Source: Prosapia bicincta
Lineage: Eukaryota > Arthropoda > Insecta > Hemiptera > Cercopidae
Length of the DNA stretch: 64,000 bases
Assembly (NCBI GenBank): GCA_036971475.1
Contig: JBAIZL010000001.1
Span: forward strand, 143,699,192 to 143,763,191
Direction of reading: 5' to 3'
Shown: piece after piece, positions 37,240 through 50,195 of the stretch
How the letters are laid out: every line of letters begins with the position of its first letter
Numbering within the stretch: position 1 is the stretch's first letter
Notes under the pieces: generated by a model
Database searches by the model: none
What the model saw: only the letters and a program-made list of their open reading frames with translations
Told to the model about the DNA's origin: nothing
Position numbers and translations under genes: made by a program

Positions 37240-37262
37240 TTCACCATAATAATAATAATAAA
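37240..37262. repeat. (TAA)n short repeat
   Basis: CATAATAATAATAATAAATC; possibly a retroelement tail, but nothing upstream supports it. Confidence 0.6.
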
Positions 37263-37636
37263 TCAAATTGTAGATATGCGAGCCAGGAGGGATACGGTTA
37301 AAGATAGAATTAAAAAAGAAGATTAAAATAAATTTAAATCTTATCAGATATATTTTCAGGTGCATTCAACGTGTCTTGATGAAAGTAACATCACAACCAA
37401 GGTGAAATGTCATCCTTTCGGAAAATATCTAAGGGAGGAATTAAATAAATTTTTTAACCTGCCAACAACGACTACCAGGAAAATTTAATGAATGTAGTTA
37501 AAGAAGAACTTTTAGAAAAAATAGGTCTTTACTAAAACACAATTGTACCTATAACAACCTATGACAAATAAAATATGATGGATAAATAAAATAGATGTAT
37601 TACATTGCTTACCGAAATCGTTTTTTACCGTGATGT

Positions 37637-37825
37637 CTACAATGCAATATACATTGGAAATAACTATATCCTTACATACATTCTTTAGAGATGTAGAATT
37701 AAAGAAGTTTAAATATTTACTATTGCTTACACCACCTGAACTGCTCTCTAGTTTTATTGGCAGAAAACCACCTATGATACATGAATCCTTATATAAATAC
37801 TTAAAATGTTTTGCCCTTATCTTGA
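37637..37825 (+). repeat. Inverted-pair repeat, copy b (with 88-bp insertion)
   Basis: Partner of 36020-36125 in opposite orientation. The open frame 37630-37830 (66 codons) spans it, and its middle (KKFKYLLLLTPPELLSSFIG) is the inserted part. No family recognised. Confidence 0.45.
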
Positions 37826-37829
37826 TTTA

Positions 37830-39552
37830 ATATTTATACTGATTGGTATTGGCACTAAAATGTCACATCTTCGTGAAAATTTTACTACTTGTAAGAATAC
37901 TTAATGTACCCTTATAAAGCATATGCTCACAGAAAAAAAAACAGTTTTTTGGTTACATTTGGCTGTCGTAAGTACAGAAATACTATTATTTCAATAATTA
38001 ATTTTTTTACCCGAAAATGGTAATGTGTGCTCGTTTGAACCTATAAAATATGGACGTGTTCGATGGGCCTACGTGAACAAGAAATTAACATTAGATGAGA
38101 TTCGACCAAATAAAAGCCTTCTTTTATTTACAATGTACAATATAGTTAGATTTTTCTGGTTACCTACCTGAGGTAAAGGTGATACAATATTTGTTGTTTT
38201 TCTACTATAGGCCTAACTTTTAAAACTTACTGTAAATAAACTTTATGCCAACCCTTTACTTATCCTTTAATATTATTTTTACAAGCAGTAAAAACTTAAA
38301 ATTGAAATTTTCATTATTTTTAATACACTGAAGAAGAAATGTTGAGGAAAATTCGATGTATTAGTCTAAACATTCTGCAAAATCGTTCTTAAACTGCAAA
38401 AACTCTTATAAGATTGTAACACGAAAGAAATAGAATTTAATCAGAAAGCTCAATAAGATAAAATAAATTAAATGAGAATAAATGTACTATCGTAAAGTAA
38501 AGGATATAAGAGAGGTTAGTGTATTAACTCTAACACTGATAATCAAATGAGAAATTCAGAAGAAAAACGTTGAATTCGTACTTGGCCTTTATCCCGTGCA
38601 GTGCACGCCTGGAAATCTAGATTGAATATTGTTAAAGATGAAACCGTTCATTTAGTTGCAGATCTGTTGAGGGTTTGAAAACATGTAACCAATCTAGAGA
38701 ATCGATGGATACCGGTCTACACCTAACCTGCTTATTCACAAAACAATCGTCTACTTGCACTCCTGTATTTTTTCCCTGGAGAACTATTCCTAATATTCGA
38801 CAGAGCATTGAACACCTTCAATGGGGCGGGGAAATTTTTAAATAGCAAGGAAAAAAATAGGTGGATTTATTAATTTAAATTTTTTCCAATGACCTGAAAG
38901 AATGACACGAAGAACGCGACCCGTAAGGCATAGGTTTAGCAAGTGCCTCCTTTTTTTATCAAAACATACGTCAAAAAGAGTAATATCTTTTATAAGACAG
39001 TGGCGTGTGTACTAGCCTAAATAAAGAAATGAATTAAATTGAGGGTTTAAATTTATTTGTGGATAGTTGTTTTATTACAAACAATAAATTTGTTAAGTTT
39101 CATTACGTTAATTCATATTAAAAATAACGAATAATAGAATTTTAACAATCAGAGTGACAATTTCTAAGACAACTTAAGACAACTATGTACTATTGTAGCT
39201 GAAACGAAACAGATTGTAAAGGGACGTATGTGGTTGTATGTTGAAATTAGAGGGAAAAATGGCGGTATAAATGTCGCATGTAACACGTGACCAAGTAGCG
39301 CCTGGGATAGAACCCGTCATGTACGTGTTTGTGTAATGTTTATTTTCGATCTCTGAAAGGATGACCACATCATTCAGTTTTATCAGTTTTAATCTTGTGA
39401 CAGGGACCATTATAGTTACTTCATGATAGTATCTATTTACTTCAGCTAGTTCATTCCCTCCAAAGGATAAAAATACCAAAATAAAATCTTATTTGGTTGA
39501 ATGTTTCACTTTACAAGTCATAATATTCTACCTCTATTTTACCTTCTCTTCT
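37830..39552. other. Core of the large element, right part; no intact gene
   Basis: AT-rich with GC-richer patches at 38580-38850 and 39190-39480. A 98-codon minus-strand frame at 39183-39479, adjacent to the right array, has reasonable composition but no recognisable motif. Confidence 0.35.
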
Positions 39553-41030
39553 CACAATTAGGTCTATACTCCAATTCATCATTTGCTACTCCCATATAGG
39601 ATCACCCGTATATCCCCATTGACGATCGATAACGGTAAAAGGCTTAGCACCATTAAAACTCCCCGAGTGATCATTATATATTTTTTTTTGCCTTCTGACA
39701 ATTTTACCCCAAATTAGCAATTTTCTACTCTCGTAGAGCAACACCCAAGCATCCCTGTTTAATAATGTAGACAGTATTGGACTCAGCACCCTCCAAAACA
39801 CTACGATTGATCATTTTCTAGTTTTTTTTGCCTTCTCACAATTATACCCCCAATTCATCATTTGCTACTCTCATAGAGGGTCACCCGTGTATCCTCATTG
39901 ACGTTCGATTATGGTAAACGACTCAGCACCATTAAAGCCCACCCGAACGATCATTTTCAATTGTTTTTTTGCCTTCTGACAATTTTACCCTAATTTACCC
40001 CTTTTCTACTCCCTCAAAGCCACACCAGTGCATTCCCGATTAATATGGAAGACGGTATTGGACTCACCAACGTAAAAAACACTACGTTTGATCATACTCT
40101 ATCTTTGTCTTGCCTTTTCAGATTTATACTCCAATTCATCATTTGCTACTCCCATAGAGGATCACCCATGTATCCCCATTGGCTTTCGATAACGGTAAAA
40201 GACTCAGCACCTGAGTGAACATTTTCCATTGTTTTTTTCCCTTCTGAAAATTTTACCCCAATTCATCCCCTTTCTACTCCCGTAGAGCCACACCCGTGCA
40301 TCCCATTATAATATTGAAGGCGGTATTCTACTCAGAACCCTCCAAAACACTACGATTTATCATATTCTAGCTTTGTTTTGCCATGTCACAATTAATTATA
40401 CTCCATTTCATCATTTGCTACTCCCATAGAGGGTCACCCGCGTATCCCCATTGACGTTTGTAACGGTGAAAGACTCAGTACCATTAAAACCCACCCGAAT
40501 GATCATTTTCAATTGTTTTTTTGCCTTCTGACAATTGTACCAAAATTCTACCCCTTTTCTACTCCCGTAGAGCCACATCCGTGCATTTCCGATTAATATG
40601 GAAGACGGCATTGGACTCAGCTACCTCCAAAACACTACGATTGGTCATATTCTAGTTTTGTTTTGCCTTATCACATTTATACTCCAATTCATCATTTGCT
40701 ACTCCCATAGAGGATCACCTGTGTATCCCCATTACGTTCGATAACGGTAAAAGACTCAGCACCATTAAAACCCTCCGACTGATCATTTTCTAGTTTTTTT
40801 TTGCCTTTTATCATTTTAACCCCAAGTCAAAATCATCCTTTATAACTCCTATAGAGCCCCACCCGTTTATCCCCGTTTAATTTTGTTCACAGTAGTGGAC
40901 TCAGCATCCTTAAAAACATCCCAATTGATTATTTCCTAGCTTTTTTTTTGTTCCGATATTTTACCCTAATTGATCCTTTTGCTACTCCTGTAGAGGTACA
41001 CACTTGTATTCCCGTCAGCTTTCGATAGTT
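39553..41030 (-). repeat. Right tandem array, inverted relative to the left array
   Basis: The ACTCAGCACC landmark recurs near 39641, 39780, 39921, 40060, 40202, 40330, 40472, 40614, 40754 and 40899, so units are about 140 bp (one is about 128). In reverse complement each unit reads GTGCTGAGT..., GGGTGTGGCTCTACGGGAGT, AATTGGGGTAAAA, TAGAAAATGATCA. These are diverged counterparts of the left array's GATGCTGAATTC, GTGTGACTCTACG, GATTTGGGGT, CTAGAAAATAACCA. Two types alternate here too (CCCCATTGACGTTCGATAAC versus TTAATATGGAAGACGGTATT). Short frames within it are artefacts. Confidence 0.88.
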
Positions 41031-41245
41031 GTACACGTTTATGAAAACTAACAACTAAGACTTATATGAGTTGAGTAAATAATTGGCCAGCTGAAATGAA
41101 GAAGGGCCATACTAATGTTTGTGTTTTTACCGTGATTACACACACGTGTCTTAGAGTCTAAACATTTGACTAGTCAGATAGTAGCACCATAGTGGCAACA
41201 CTGTTGGTTCTCGTATAGTTAGTAGCGTGGGAATAATATAGACAC

Positions 41246-41492
41246 CGGCTGCCATATTGTTATTAGACTGAACGAAAATATACACTGGCTGCCATATTGA
41301 TGCCTAAATGAAATGCTGCCGTATTGATAGTACTTCAGTCAATTTTGTATTTTTAAGATTTTATAAAATTAAAATACATGGAGTAGTATCATGTTTATTA
41401 GAAATAAATTATACACGTCGAAAAACATTTATACTCCTCTCTTTCAAGTGGCTGCCATATGGTTGCAAAATGAAATGCTGCCATATTGATAG
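41246..41492 (-). repeat. Right terminal motif cluster (GGCTGCCATAT x5)
   Basis: (T)GGCTGCCATAT or ATGCTGCC(A/G)TATTGATAG occurs near 41247, 41287, 41312, 41449 and 41473. AATGAAATGCTGCC(A/G)TATTG is directly repeated at about 41307 and 41467. In reverse complement these are ATATGGCAGCC, as at the left end (31689, 31705, 32009). Confidence 0.7.
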
Positions 41493-41493
41493 C

Positions 41494-41496
<3 letters not shown>

Positions 41497-41552
<56 letters not shown>
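41497..41552. repeat. (TA)n microsatellite at the right end of the large element
   Basis: Pure TA tract. The 85-codon frame ending in it is a poly-(Tyr-Ile) artefact. Confidence 0.95.
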
Positions 41553-41554
<2 letters not shown>

Positions 41555-41598
41555 TTGATATTTAACGTTATCCATTGTTTTTCCGTTGCACTGACTTT

Positions 41599-42027
41599 AT
41601 GAAGTTAATATACATTACTATTGTAAGTAATTTTATCCACCATTAAGTGCAATAATTTTACCTTGAGTGATGAGGCACCTTTCGGTCAATTGACCATTGT
41701 CGAATCACTGATGTTTTTCTGTTGTAGATGTTCGGTCTGTGAAGTTGGTGTTTGTTGACGTTACGCGCACTTTTTCTTGATCTGTGTGTATGATGTTTCT
41801 ATATAGTATGTCTTCTGTATATGTTGTTTGTAGATTCATTAAATTGTTGTGTATGTTTTTATAAATGTGGTATTTTTCTAGTGAGTTTAGTTCTATTGGG
41901 TTGTTATTTATTTCAAGTATGTTTAGGTTATTTTCGTAATTTGTTATTTCGTGCTCATGGGATATTAGGTGTGCTAATTATTGCACTTAATGGTGGATAA
42001 AATTACTTACAATAGTAATATATTAAC

Positions 42028-42032
<5 letters not shown>
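41599..42032 (-). mobile_element. Penelope-like retroelement fragment with inverted tails
   Basis: 41599-41655 and 41978-42032 are inverted repeats differing only by a 2-base indel. Between them the minus strand encodes the C-terminal end of a Penelope-like polyprotein and then its tail, including GGTCAATTGACC (a perfect hairpin) followed by GAAAGGTGCC. Both 3' tails face outward, and (TA)n follows on the right (42033-42066). This layout, a truncated element next to an inverted piece of its own end, is characteristic of Penelope-like insertions. Confidence 0.7.
41705..41973 (-). pseudogene. Penelope-like ORF, C-terminal fragment
   Basis: An uninterrupted minus-strand frame of about 88 codons ending in TGA at 41705-41707. 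It contains HEHEITNYENNLNILEIN, then NPIELNSLEKYHIYKNIHNN and YTEDILYRNIIHTDQEK. The ELN-LE-Y-IYK pattern after an H-E-H start is what follows the GIY-YIG endonuclease domain in Penelope-like proteins. The reverse transcriptase and the GIY-YIG core are missing: truncation is at the inverted-repeat junction at about 41977. No internal stop, so the insertion may be fairly young. Confidence 0.65.

Positions 42033-42066
<34 letters not shown>
42033..42066. repeat. (TA)n microsatellite
   Basis: TA tract abutting the Penelope-like inverted tail. Confidence 0.95.
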
Positions 42067-42069
<3 letters not shown>

Positions 42070-42074
<5 letters not shown>

Positions 42075-44365
42075 TTTTCAAATATCTACACATATGTCTA
42101 TTTGGTTTATATTAACATTATGAAATCGTTTGAAAATAAGTTTTGTAGTCAAAGGACTTATTTTGTATATTTATATTCGTAAGATAATAAAGAAGATATA
42201 AGTATTGCATCATAGGATTATGATTATTGAGAAAAAACACATTAAATGACAAAGTTGGTAATTACATTGTTATAGTTTGCCAATACTGAAGGTGAACTTT
42301 GACGTCATTATATAGGGTTAGAACAAACTCCTCGTCATTGTTCCTTGAACTGTGCGCATTGACGCAGTTAGACAAGTTGCATTGTGTCTCGTAGCCATAT
42401 GGTAATTGATATTAGTTGCCCACGTCTTTCTCACTGCCAGGACTGCAGTGTGACGTAGCCCTTGCAGCATCTGAAGCAATACTAATAATTAAATATTTGT
42501 ATAACTAAATATTTATACCTTAACAATTTTCGAAATTTAGTATTTTTATTCCGTAATGTTTATTTTTTAAGTGTCTAGCCTAACCAATAAAAGTTTATAA
42601 AGTCTAGCCTATTTTCACCATTTTCCATAGAATAAAAATATGGATATTACTAATCCCTTATTCAATATTCGTTCGACATATTCCGCTAGCAATTTATATG
42701 GTTCTATAGAATTTTAGAAAAAATTAATAGTATTTAGAAAGATATGAAGATTTGAAAAATATTAACATATATTAAATTGAGTTGAAGAATTGAAAAGAGT
42801 GTTCAAAATTACAATGGTAGTGTGATTTAAAAAAATAACTATTTAAGAAAACGTTTAGATTTTCTCGCTTACTGCCGTAATAAAAAAATCAGAAAGCTCT
42901 ATAACTATAAAATTAAACAGAATTTTATAGATTTTAATTTTACGTTCAGTATAGTTGTTACTTTTAGTATAGTTGCATCAGAAGACTATTGTTTGTCTCA
43001 AACAGTGTTTTAATAATGTAGCTGCGACTAAACTATATCCTAATTTATTAACGTGACTTATAAGATATACATCTACTTCACCTCCAATATTACTGACACT
43101 GTTGATCCGATAAAAATTACATTGGGAATCAATTACTTGTCCTACCTGTTTATTTGGAGGTAACGTCTGCAACCTACTTTCGTAGGCCGTAATCTACTTT
43201 CGTAGATTTTGCTACTAAGAGCTGTAATATTACCCAATAAAATTTCAGTATACAGCTAATCCTAATTAGACTAGAGAAAAAACCATAGTGTTCATGTCTG
43301 TGAGCTAGGTGGCAATGACATTTGCCCTGATCATCCAAAACACCTACTTGGGAAATCCCTCCTGAATTGAGAGAATTTCGTCAAATAATCTTGTACTGCA
43401 ACGAGAAATTAACGTAATTCTCTGTCAAACCGGTAGTAAGAAGTTGCATCGAGTTTTCCATCTTCTAACAGATATAGGCTTCAATGACATATCAAGGATT
43501 CACGATACCATTGACAATTCTCCACATTACACTGTATATGCTCATACAAAGCACATAAAACGTTTTAACGAGGCCCTGATTTGATTTCGCTTTACTTGAT
43601 TCTTTATGTTTTGGTTTTTACGTTGCCAACAATGTGAAACAAAAAGTCATTTTTGACATTTTATTTTAGAATTATTTCACATATCTTCATCCAATCTAAT
43701 ATCTCAGCACTTAATCTACTAATATAAATCAGTAAACAATTGTACGGTTAAATCATTGTAGGCTAAATATTCAGTAATTTTAAAATGTTTATTAAACCAT
43801 CGTCGGACTGTACATTGTACAAATCAAGACTCGCGAGGCACATGCACATTTTCTTTGTACTCCAAGAAACTTCCTCTGTCTTCTTCAGAAACAGAATTGC
43901 TAACATTACGGCTAACCTGTTTATTTCACACGACGAATAGAAGATCCAGCCTCAACATCTATGTTTGCCAACAATAACCTATCGGGTAATGCAAAAATCC
44001 ACTTACAATGTGACTTATTTAGAGTTTTTTCCGTAACACAAAACACACGTCGAACACGCTGCACACCGGTAATAGTAGGAATTATAAACACAAATATTAC
44101 TGGCTCTAGTAAAGACTGGATTTGGTACTACGAGATTACGTGAGTCGAACTAGAAGTTTATATACAAAATGATTTCTTTACCAAAGCGAGAATATGTGTT
44201 ACAAAAATAAATTAGTTAACATAAATAAATTAAAATGTCAATATTCCTTCTTTTGTTATTGATGTACCAAACATCAAGATCTGAAATTGACCTCAAAACA
44301 CGGATTGAATCTTAAGTTGGAAATCAAACCCTTTGTTGTAATCATTAGGTTATAAATACACAGAG
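42070..44365. other. No gene seen
   Basis: AT-rich spacer; small open frames without support. Confidence 0.4.
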
Positions 44366-46350
<1,985 letters not shown>

Positions 46351-46354
46351 TTAA

Positions 46355-48365
46355 CCCATTTCTTCCAACGCTGCGTAAACGCAACACTATATTATATTGC
46401 ACACAACTCCTTCATATAGTGAGTAGTTTTCAATTTGAAGTGAGTTATTTATTCGTAAGAATAGATTATTTTTCTATAATGCAATAATTATTTTGTTTTT
46501 AATAATATAACTTTGTCAACAAGAATTTGATTTACGATAAAATAAATGTCGAGAAAATCAACATTTTCGGTGTAAGAAATAAACATTTGTCAATTCTTGG
46601 AACAAATTGTTCTGCTATGTCAGCCTTTCTTATCATGTTTACTTTACTGCTGATTCATGTTCGTTGAACCACAGCTCTCCACTTCCCCTTTATTAAACAG
46701 AGTTCGAATGTGTTGCGTTGACGCAAATTTGGGAGTTCCCCGGCAGTTGCGATATATCGGCCGTGTTGAAAGTAATTGACCAGTAGATCCGCTATGAGTT
46801 TTAAACAAAAGTGTTGTAAAACAGCAGAAGAATTGAGTGCAGTTCTTAAAACACAGGTATCATTCGCTACCTGAATGAAAAATGTATTGAAGTAAAGATC
46901 TTGATAAAGGTGTACCAATTTTACGAGATATAATCTCTAGAAATAAGTTTGATGAAATAAAAAAAAAAAAAACATTCATTTATCAGACAACAATAAACTA
47001 GATAAATCCGAAAAAGTTTCAAACGTTCGTCCTTATTTTGATGAATTAAATACAAAATTTCGTCAGTTTGAAGTGTTTTCACATAAATTACCAATAGATG
47101 AGCAAATGGTGCCCTATTTTGGACGTCATTCAGCAAAAATGTGCGTGTTTTGGGAAACAGTGTGATTCGGTTTCAAAAATTGGGGCATTGCTTTTGTTGA
47201 TGGTTATGTATACAGTTTTGAGCTATATTGGGGAAAAGGTGGTGAAATAAACAACGGCTATGATTTAGGAGAGAAGGTAGTTTATAATTTGTTGAGAATA
47301 GTTGAAAATCCAGAGAATCGCATAATTGTTTTTGATAATTTTATCAGTACTTACACTTTAGTAAGTACACTGACAAAGATGAATTTCTTAGTATCAGGAA
47401 CAATAGGGGAAAATAGCTAGACCAATATTCCGCTCACATCAGTGAAACAATTTCTAAAATTTCCGAAAGGAATTTATGAATTTGCCTTTGATAAAAAGAA
47501 GAATATTTCTGTTGTTCGATGGCGAGATAATTCAGTTGTCACAGTCATAAAAAAATACGGATCGATTGAACAATCCTTGAATGTAAAACGCTACAAACGA
47601 AAAGAAAGGAAACTGGACTTTGTAAAGCAGCCGAATGCTATCAACGATTAAAATAAAGGAATGGGCAGAGTGGATTCTCATGATAATGCTATTGCCAATT
47701 ACAGAATTAAAATAAGAGGTAAAAGACCTGGTGGTGGACCTTATTTGTAAATGGAATTGATTGTGCTGTAGTAAATGCATGGAAATTTTATCAACCGAAA
47801 ATAAACTCAGTCAGATAGAGTTTAGATCGCAACTCGTTATCGCTTTACTTCGATAAGCAAATATTGAAGATCCTGACAAGCGTAGCAACAATCTGTTATT
47901 AGGTCACTATAGTGAAATTACTTTACAAGACGACGTACGAAAAAACAAAACTTACCACATCGTAGACCGAAACCAAAGTAATGCAAGACGGAGATGTAAA
48001 GTGTGCCTCAGTCAAACAGTCTACACATGTAAGAAATGACATGTTGAATGTTTTGAAACATTACATAATTCAGATTGAAATAAATTCTAATAAGTAAAAG
48101 CTATGTGCACATTATGTTTCAATAAATCGTTTCATGTAATGATTATCGTGTTTTTTTCAGCACACGCCATTTCCCATCGTTGCGTTAACGCAACACCGCG
48201 AGATTCACGGAACTCCCAACGTTGCGCGAACGCAACAGGTCATTAATCAAACACCAAAAGTATCAGATTCATATTCAGGTTATATTTTATTACTTCTATA
48301 GTAGAAATGTAGAAAAAATAATGAAAAATCACATAAAATATAGAAGAAGAAATGGAAGAAATGGG
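46355..48365 (+). mobile_element. Decayed piggyBac DNA transposon (about 2.0 kb)
   Basis: The left end is TTAA (46351-46354) followed by CCCATTTCTTCCA. The right end has the inverted copy TGGAAGAAATGGG (48353-48365) followed by TCAA, one change from the TTAA target site. Inside both ends lie palindromic GTTGCGTTAACGCAAC-type motifs (about 46368, 46711, 48178 and 48221). The interior carries a broken piggyBac transposase. At 2.0 kb it is shorter than a typical 2.4-kb autonomous element because the N-terminal coding part is deleted. Not autonomous. Confidence 0.85.
46794..48078 (+). pseudogene. piggyBac transposase pseudogene
   Basis: From 46912, after frame slippage in an A-run, one frame runs from 46980. 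It contains KLPIDEQMVPYFGRHSAKM (first catalytic Asp in IDEQM), FGFKNWGIAFVDGYVYSFEL, IIVFDNFISTYTL (second Asp) and NKGMGRVDSHDN (third Asp). Nonsense codons lie at 47163 (TGA), 47418 (TAG) and 47649 (TAA). A frameshift occurs near 47735 before FVNGIDCAVVNAWKFYQ. The C-terminal cysteine-rich zinc region (CKVC...CKK..HVECF) is present but has a stop at 48037 where a Cys is expected. An ATG at 46794 (MSFKQKCCKTAEELSAVLK) may be the original N-terminal region, now joined by deletion. All three catalytic Asp codons survive, yet no functional protein can be made. Confidence 0.85.
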
Positions 48366-48369
48366 TCAA

Positions 48370-50130
48370 GGATGTTAAAAGAGAAACTTATTTAAAAGTG
48401 TGGCCATTTTTAGAGTTTCCAAAAGACCATTAGATTACACCCGACGTAAAACTTTTAGATGTTACAATAACTAAATGGGATATACTATTACTACAGTTAT
48501 GCCGTAATAATTATTATTAGAGAGATAATTATGGAATTTAATTGAATTAGTTTCATTCGTTGATCGATCTACTGACCTTCAGTTATAAATATATCGTAAT
48601 TTCTTTTCATGACGCTATTGTCTTATTTATTTTCTGACCCAGAGTCACGATTATCTCATAACTTTTAATGCTTTAAAATTATTCTCATTTTGAATTTCTT
48701 GGTTGAAAGCTCTTGAGACTTAGAATATTTATGCAGATGATTGTAGGTACCGTTAGCTCGTAAACCTCAAAAAAATAATAATGACAGATAGACGGAAACC
48801 AGTTGACCTCACTGATTGGATTATAGTGAAGTCCCATTTTGCAAGTTCGAAAAGGAATACGTATACACACGATCTGGAAATATACCACGAAAAAAAGTCT
48901 TTACTGTAAGGTTTGTAAAATAATCGTTTTAATTTGTGCCTTCCTTCGTACAACTTTCAACTTTAAAGTCGCTTTTCCTAGATAACACCTTAATATCGGC
49001 AACACAATAGTGTATGTACCTCAAAAAGGTAACACATATTTATTATTATAAAACCATTTAATTAGAATGCTATATTATGGAAAATAACTACTATGGCGTA
49101 GAATAAAAACGACGTAGCTAAAGTTATAGAACTCAATTAGCCCACTACAAGCATAGCTTCTAAAGCTAGTAATAAAGTGGCTCCACGGTATAGTTTTCCT
49201 TGTTAAACAATAACACAGATATTTAACGACTTGAAGCATAAACGTGTAGCTACACGTTTAACGAGTTTGCAGTAGCTGGTTTCACAAGTCGTCGTATAAA
49301 GTTTTACGAGGATGTAGGTTACCCTGGCAACCACCAGAGAAGTTACAATTATGTATCTTAGGAGATATTACGCGTTTGTTTTCTTCTATTTATGCCTAGT
49401 TAGTATAATTAAGTACCAGTATAAAGCGTCTAGACAAGCTATAAGTAAGTCTTATTGACTATTGATATTTCGAAATATTCTTATTCTATTTGCTTTGAAA
49501 AATAATTCAATGAACAGTTTATATTTGTTAGAAATATATAAATAAAATTCTATCACTCACGAAATTTTTTATAAATCCTCCTACAGACTTTATTTCTCTT
49601 TAGACATCAGTATATATAACTATTTCACTTCAAATAACCTGTGACTAAACTTATGGAAAAACCAAGATAATCCAACAAACAAGGTAATTTCTTTCTTCTA
49701 GCCAGCTCTGAAAATTTAATCTGCTCTGAAAGGTTTTTCCTTTTCCATTTGCTTTTTAACCTACGGTTATATCTAATACTAGTTCCTAAACCCCTTCACT
49801 TTTCACAGCTATGACAATAGATTTTTTTACAAAAGTTCAGGTTGTATACTTTTTAGAATTGAGAATATTATTATAAGAAAACAGGTACCTAATTTTAAAT
49901 TGCACTTAATATATTGTAAGTTATAACGTTATTCCTTTAATGTATCTGAATACATGAGGTGCAACTCAACTTGCACAGAAGATCACTTGGCATATCAGAT
50001 CCGTATTTCACCATTGTAGTCTATACTACTAATGAGAGGAAATATAGTCTGACACTCGACAAATTGGGATTCTTCAACCAAAGAACTAATCATTATTCAG
50101 TATTTTTCAGTCAGGATCCATTATGTAACA
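48370..50130. other. No gene seen
   Basis: AT-rich spacer. The 134-codon frame starting at 49959 is mostly extended by translating a TA tract; its first 55 codons have no recognised motif. Confidence 0.4.
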
Positions 50131-50132
50131 GT

Positions 50133-50136
<4 letters not shown>

Positions 50137-50191
<55 letters not shown>
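50137..50191. repeat. (TA)n microsatellite
   Basis: Pure TA tract. Confidence 0.95.

Positions 50192-50195
<4 letters not shown>

Larger units (their letters stand above)
31638..41496. mobile_element. Candidate 9.9-kb element with inverted satellite-array termini
   Basis: Both ends meet (TA)n tracts (31623-31637 and 41497-41552). Inside the ends are inverted copies of a GGCAGCC / GGCTGCCATAT motif and a shared ATTTTGCA...GGCAGCC stretch. Further in are two related tandem arrays in opposite orientation (32090-33460 and 39553-41030), together acting as very long, diverged terminal inverted repeats. The 6.1-kb core contains a decayed tyrosine-recombinase-like C-terminus (35760-35975) and otherwise no intact gene. 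Tandem-repeat termini recall Foldback/Galileo elements, while the recombinase points to Cryptons or DIRS-like elements. The match to neither is complete. The boundaries are inferred, not proven by an empty site. Confidence 0.55.

Noticed and set aside
39183..39479. 98-codon minus-strand frame beside the right array
   Set aside because: Better than random composition, but no motif, no counterpart at the left end and no second exon; kept only as part of the element core.
46655..47136. Minus-strand frames of 71-87 codons
   Set aside because: Antisense to the piggyBac transposase pseudogene.
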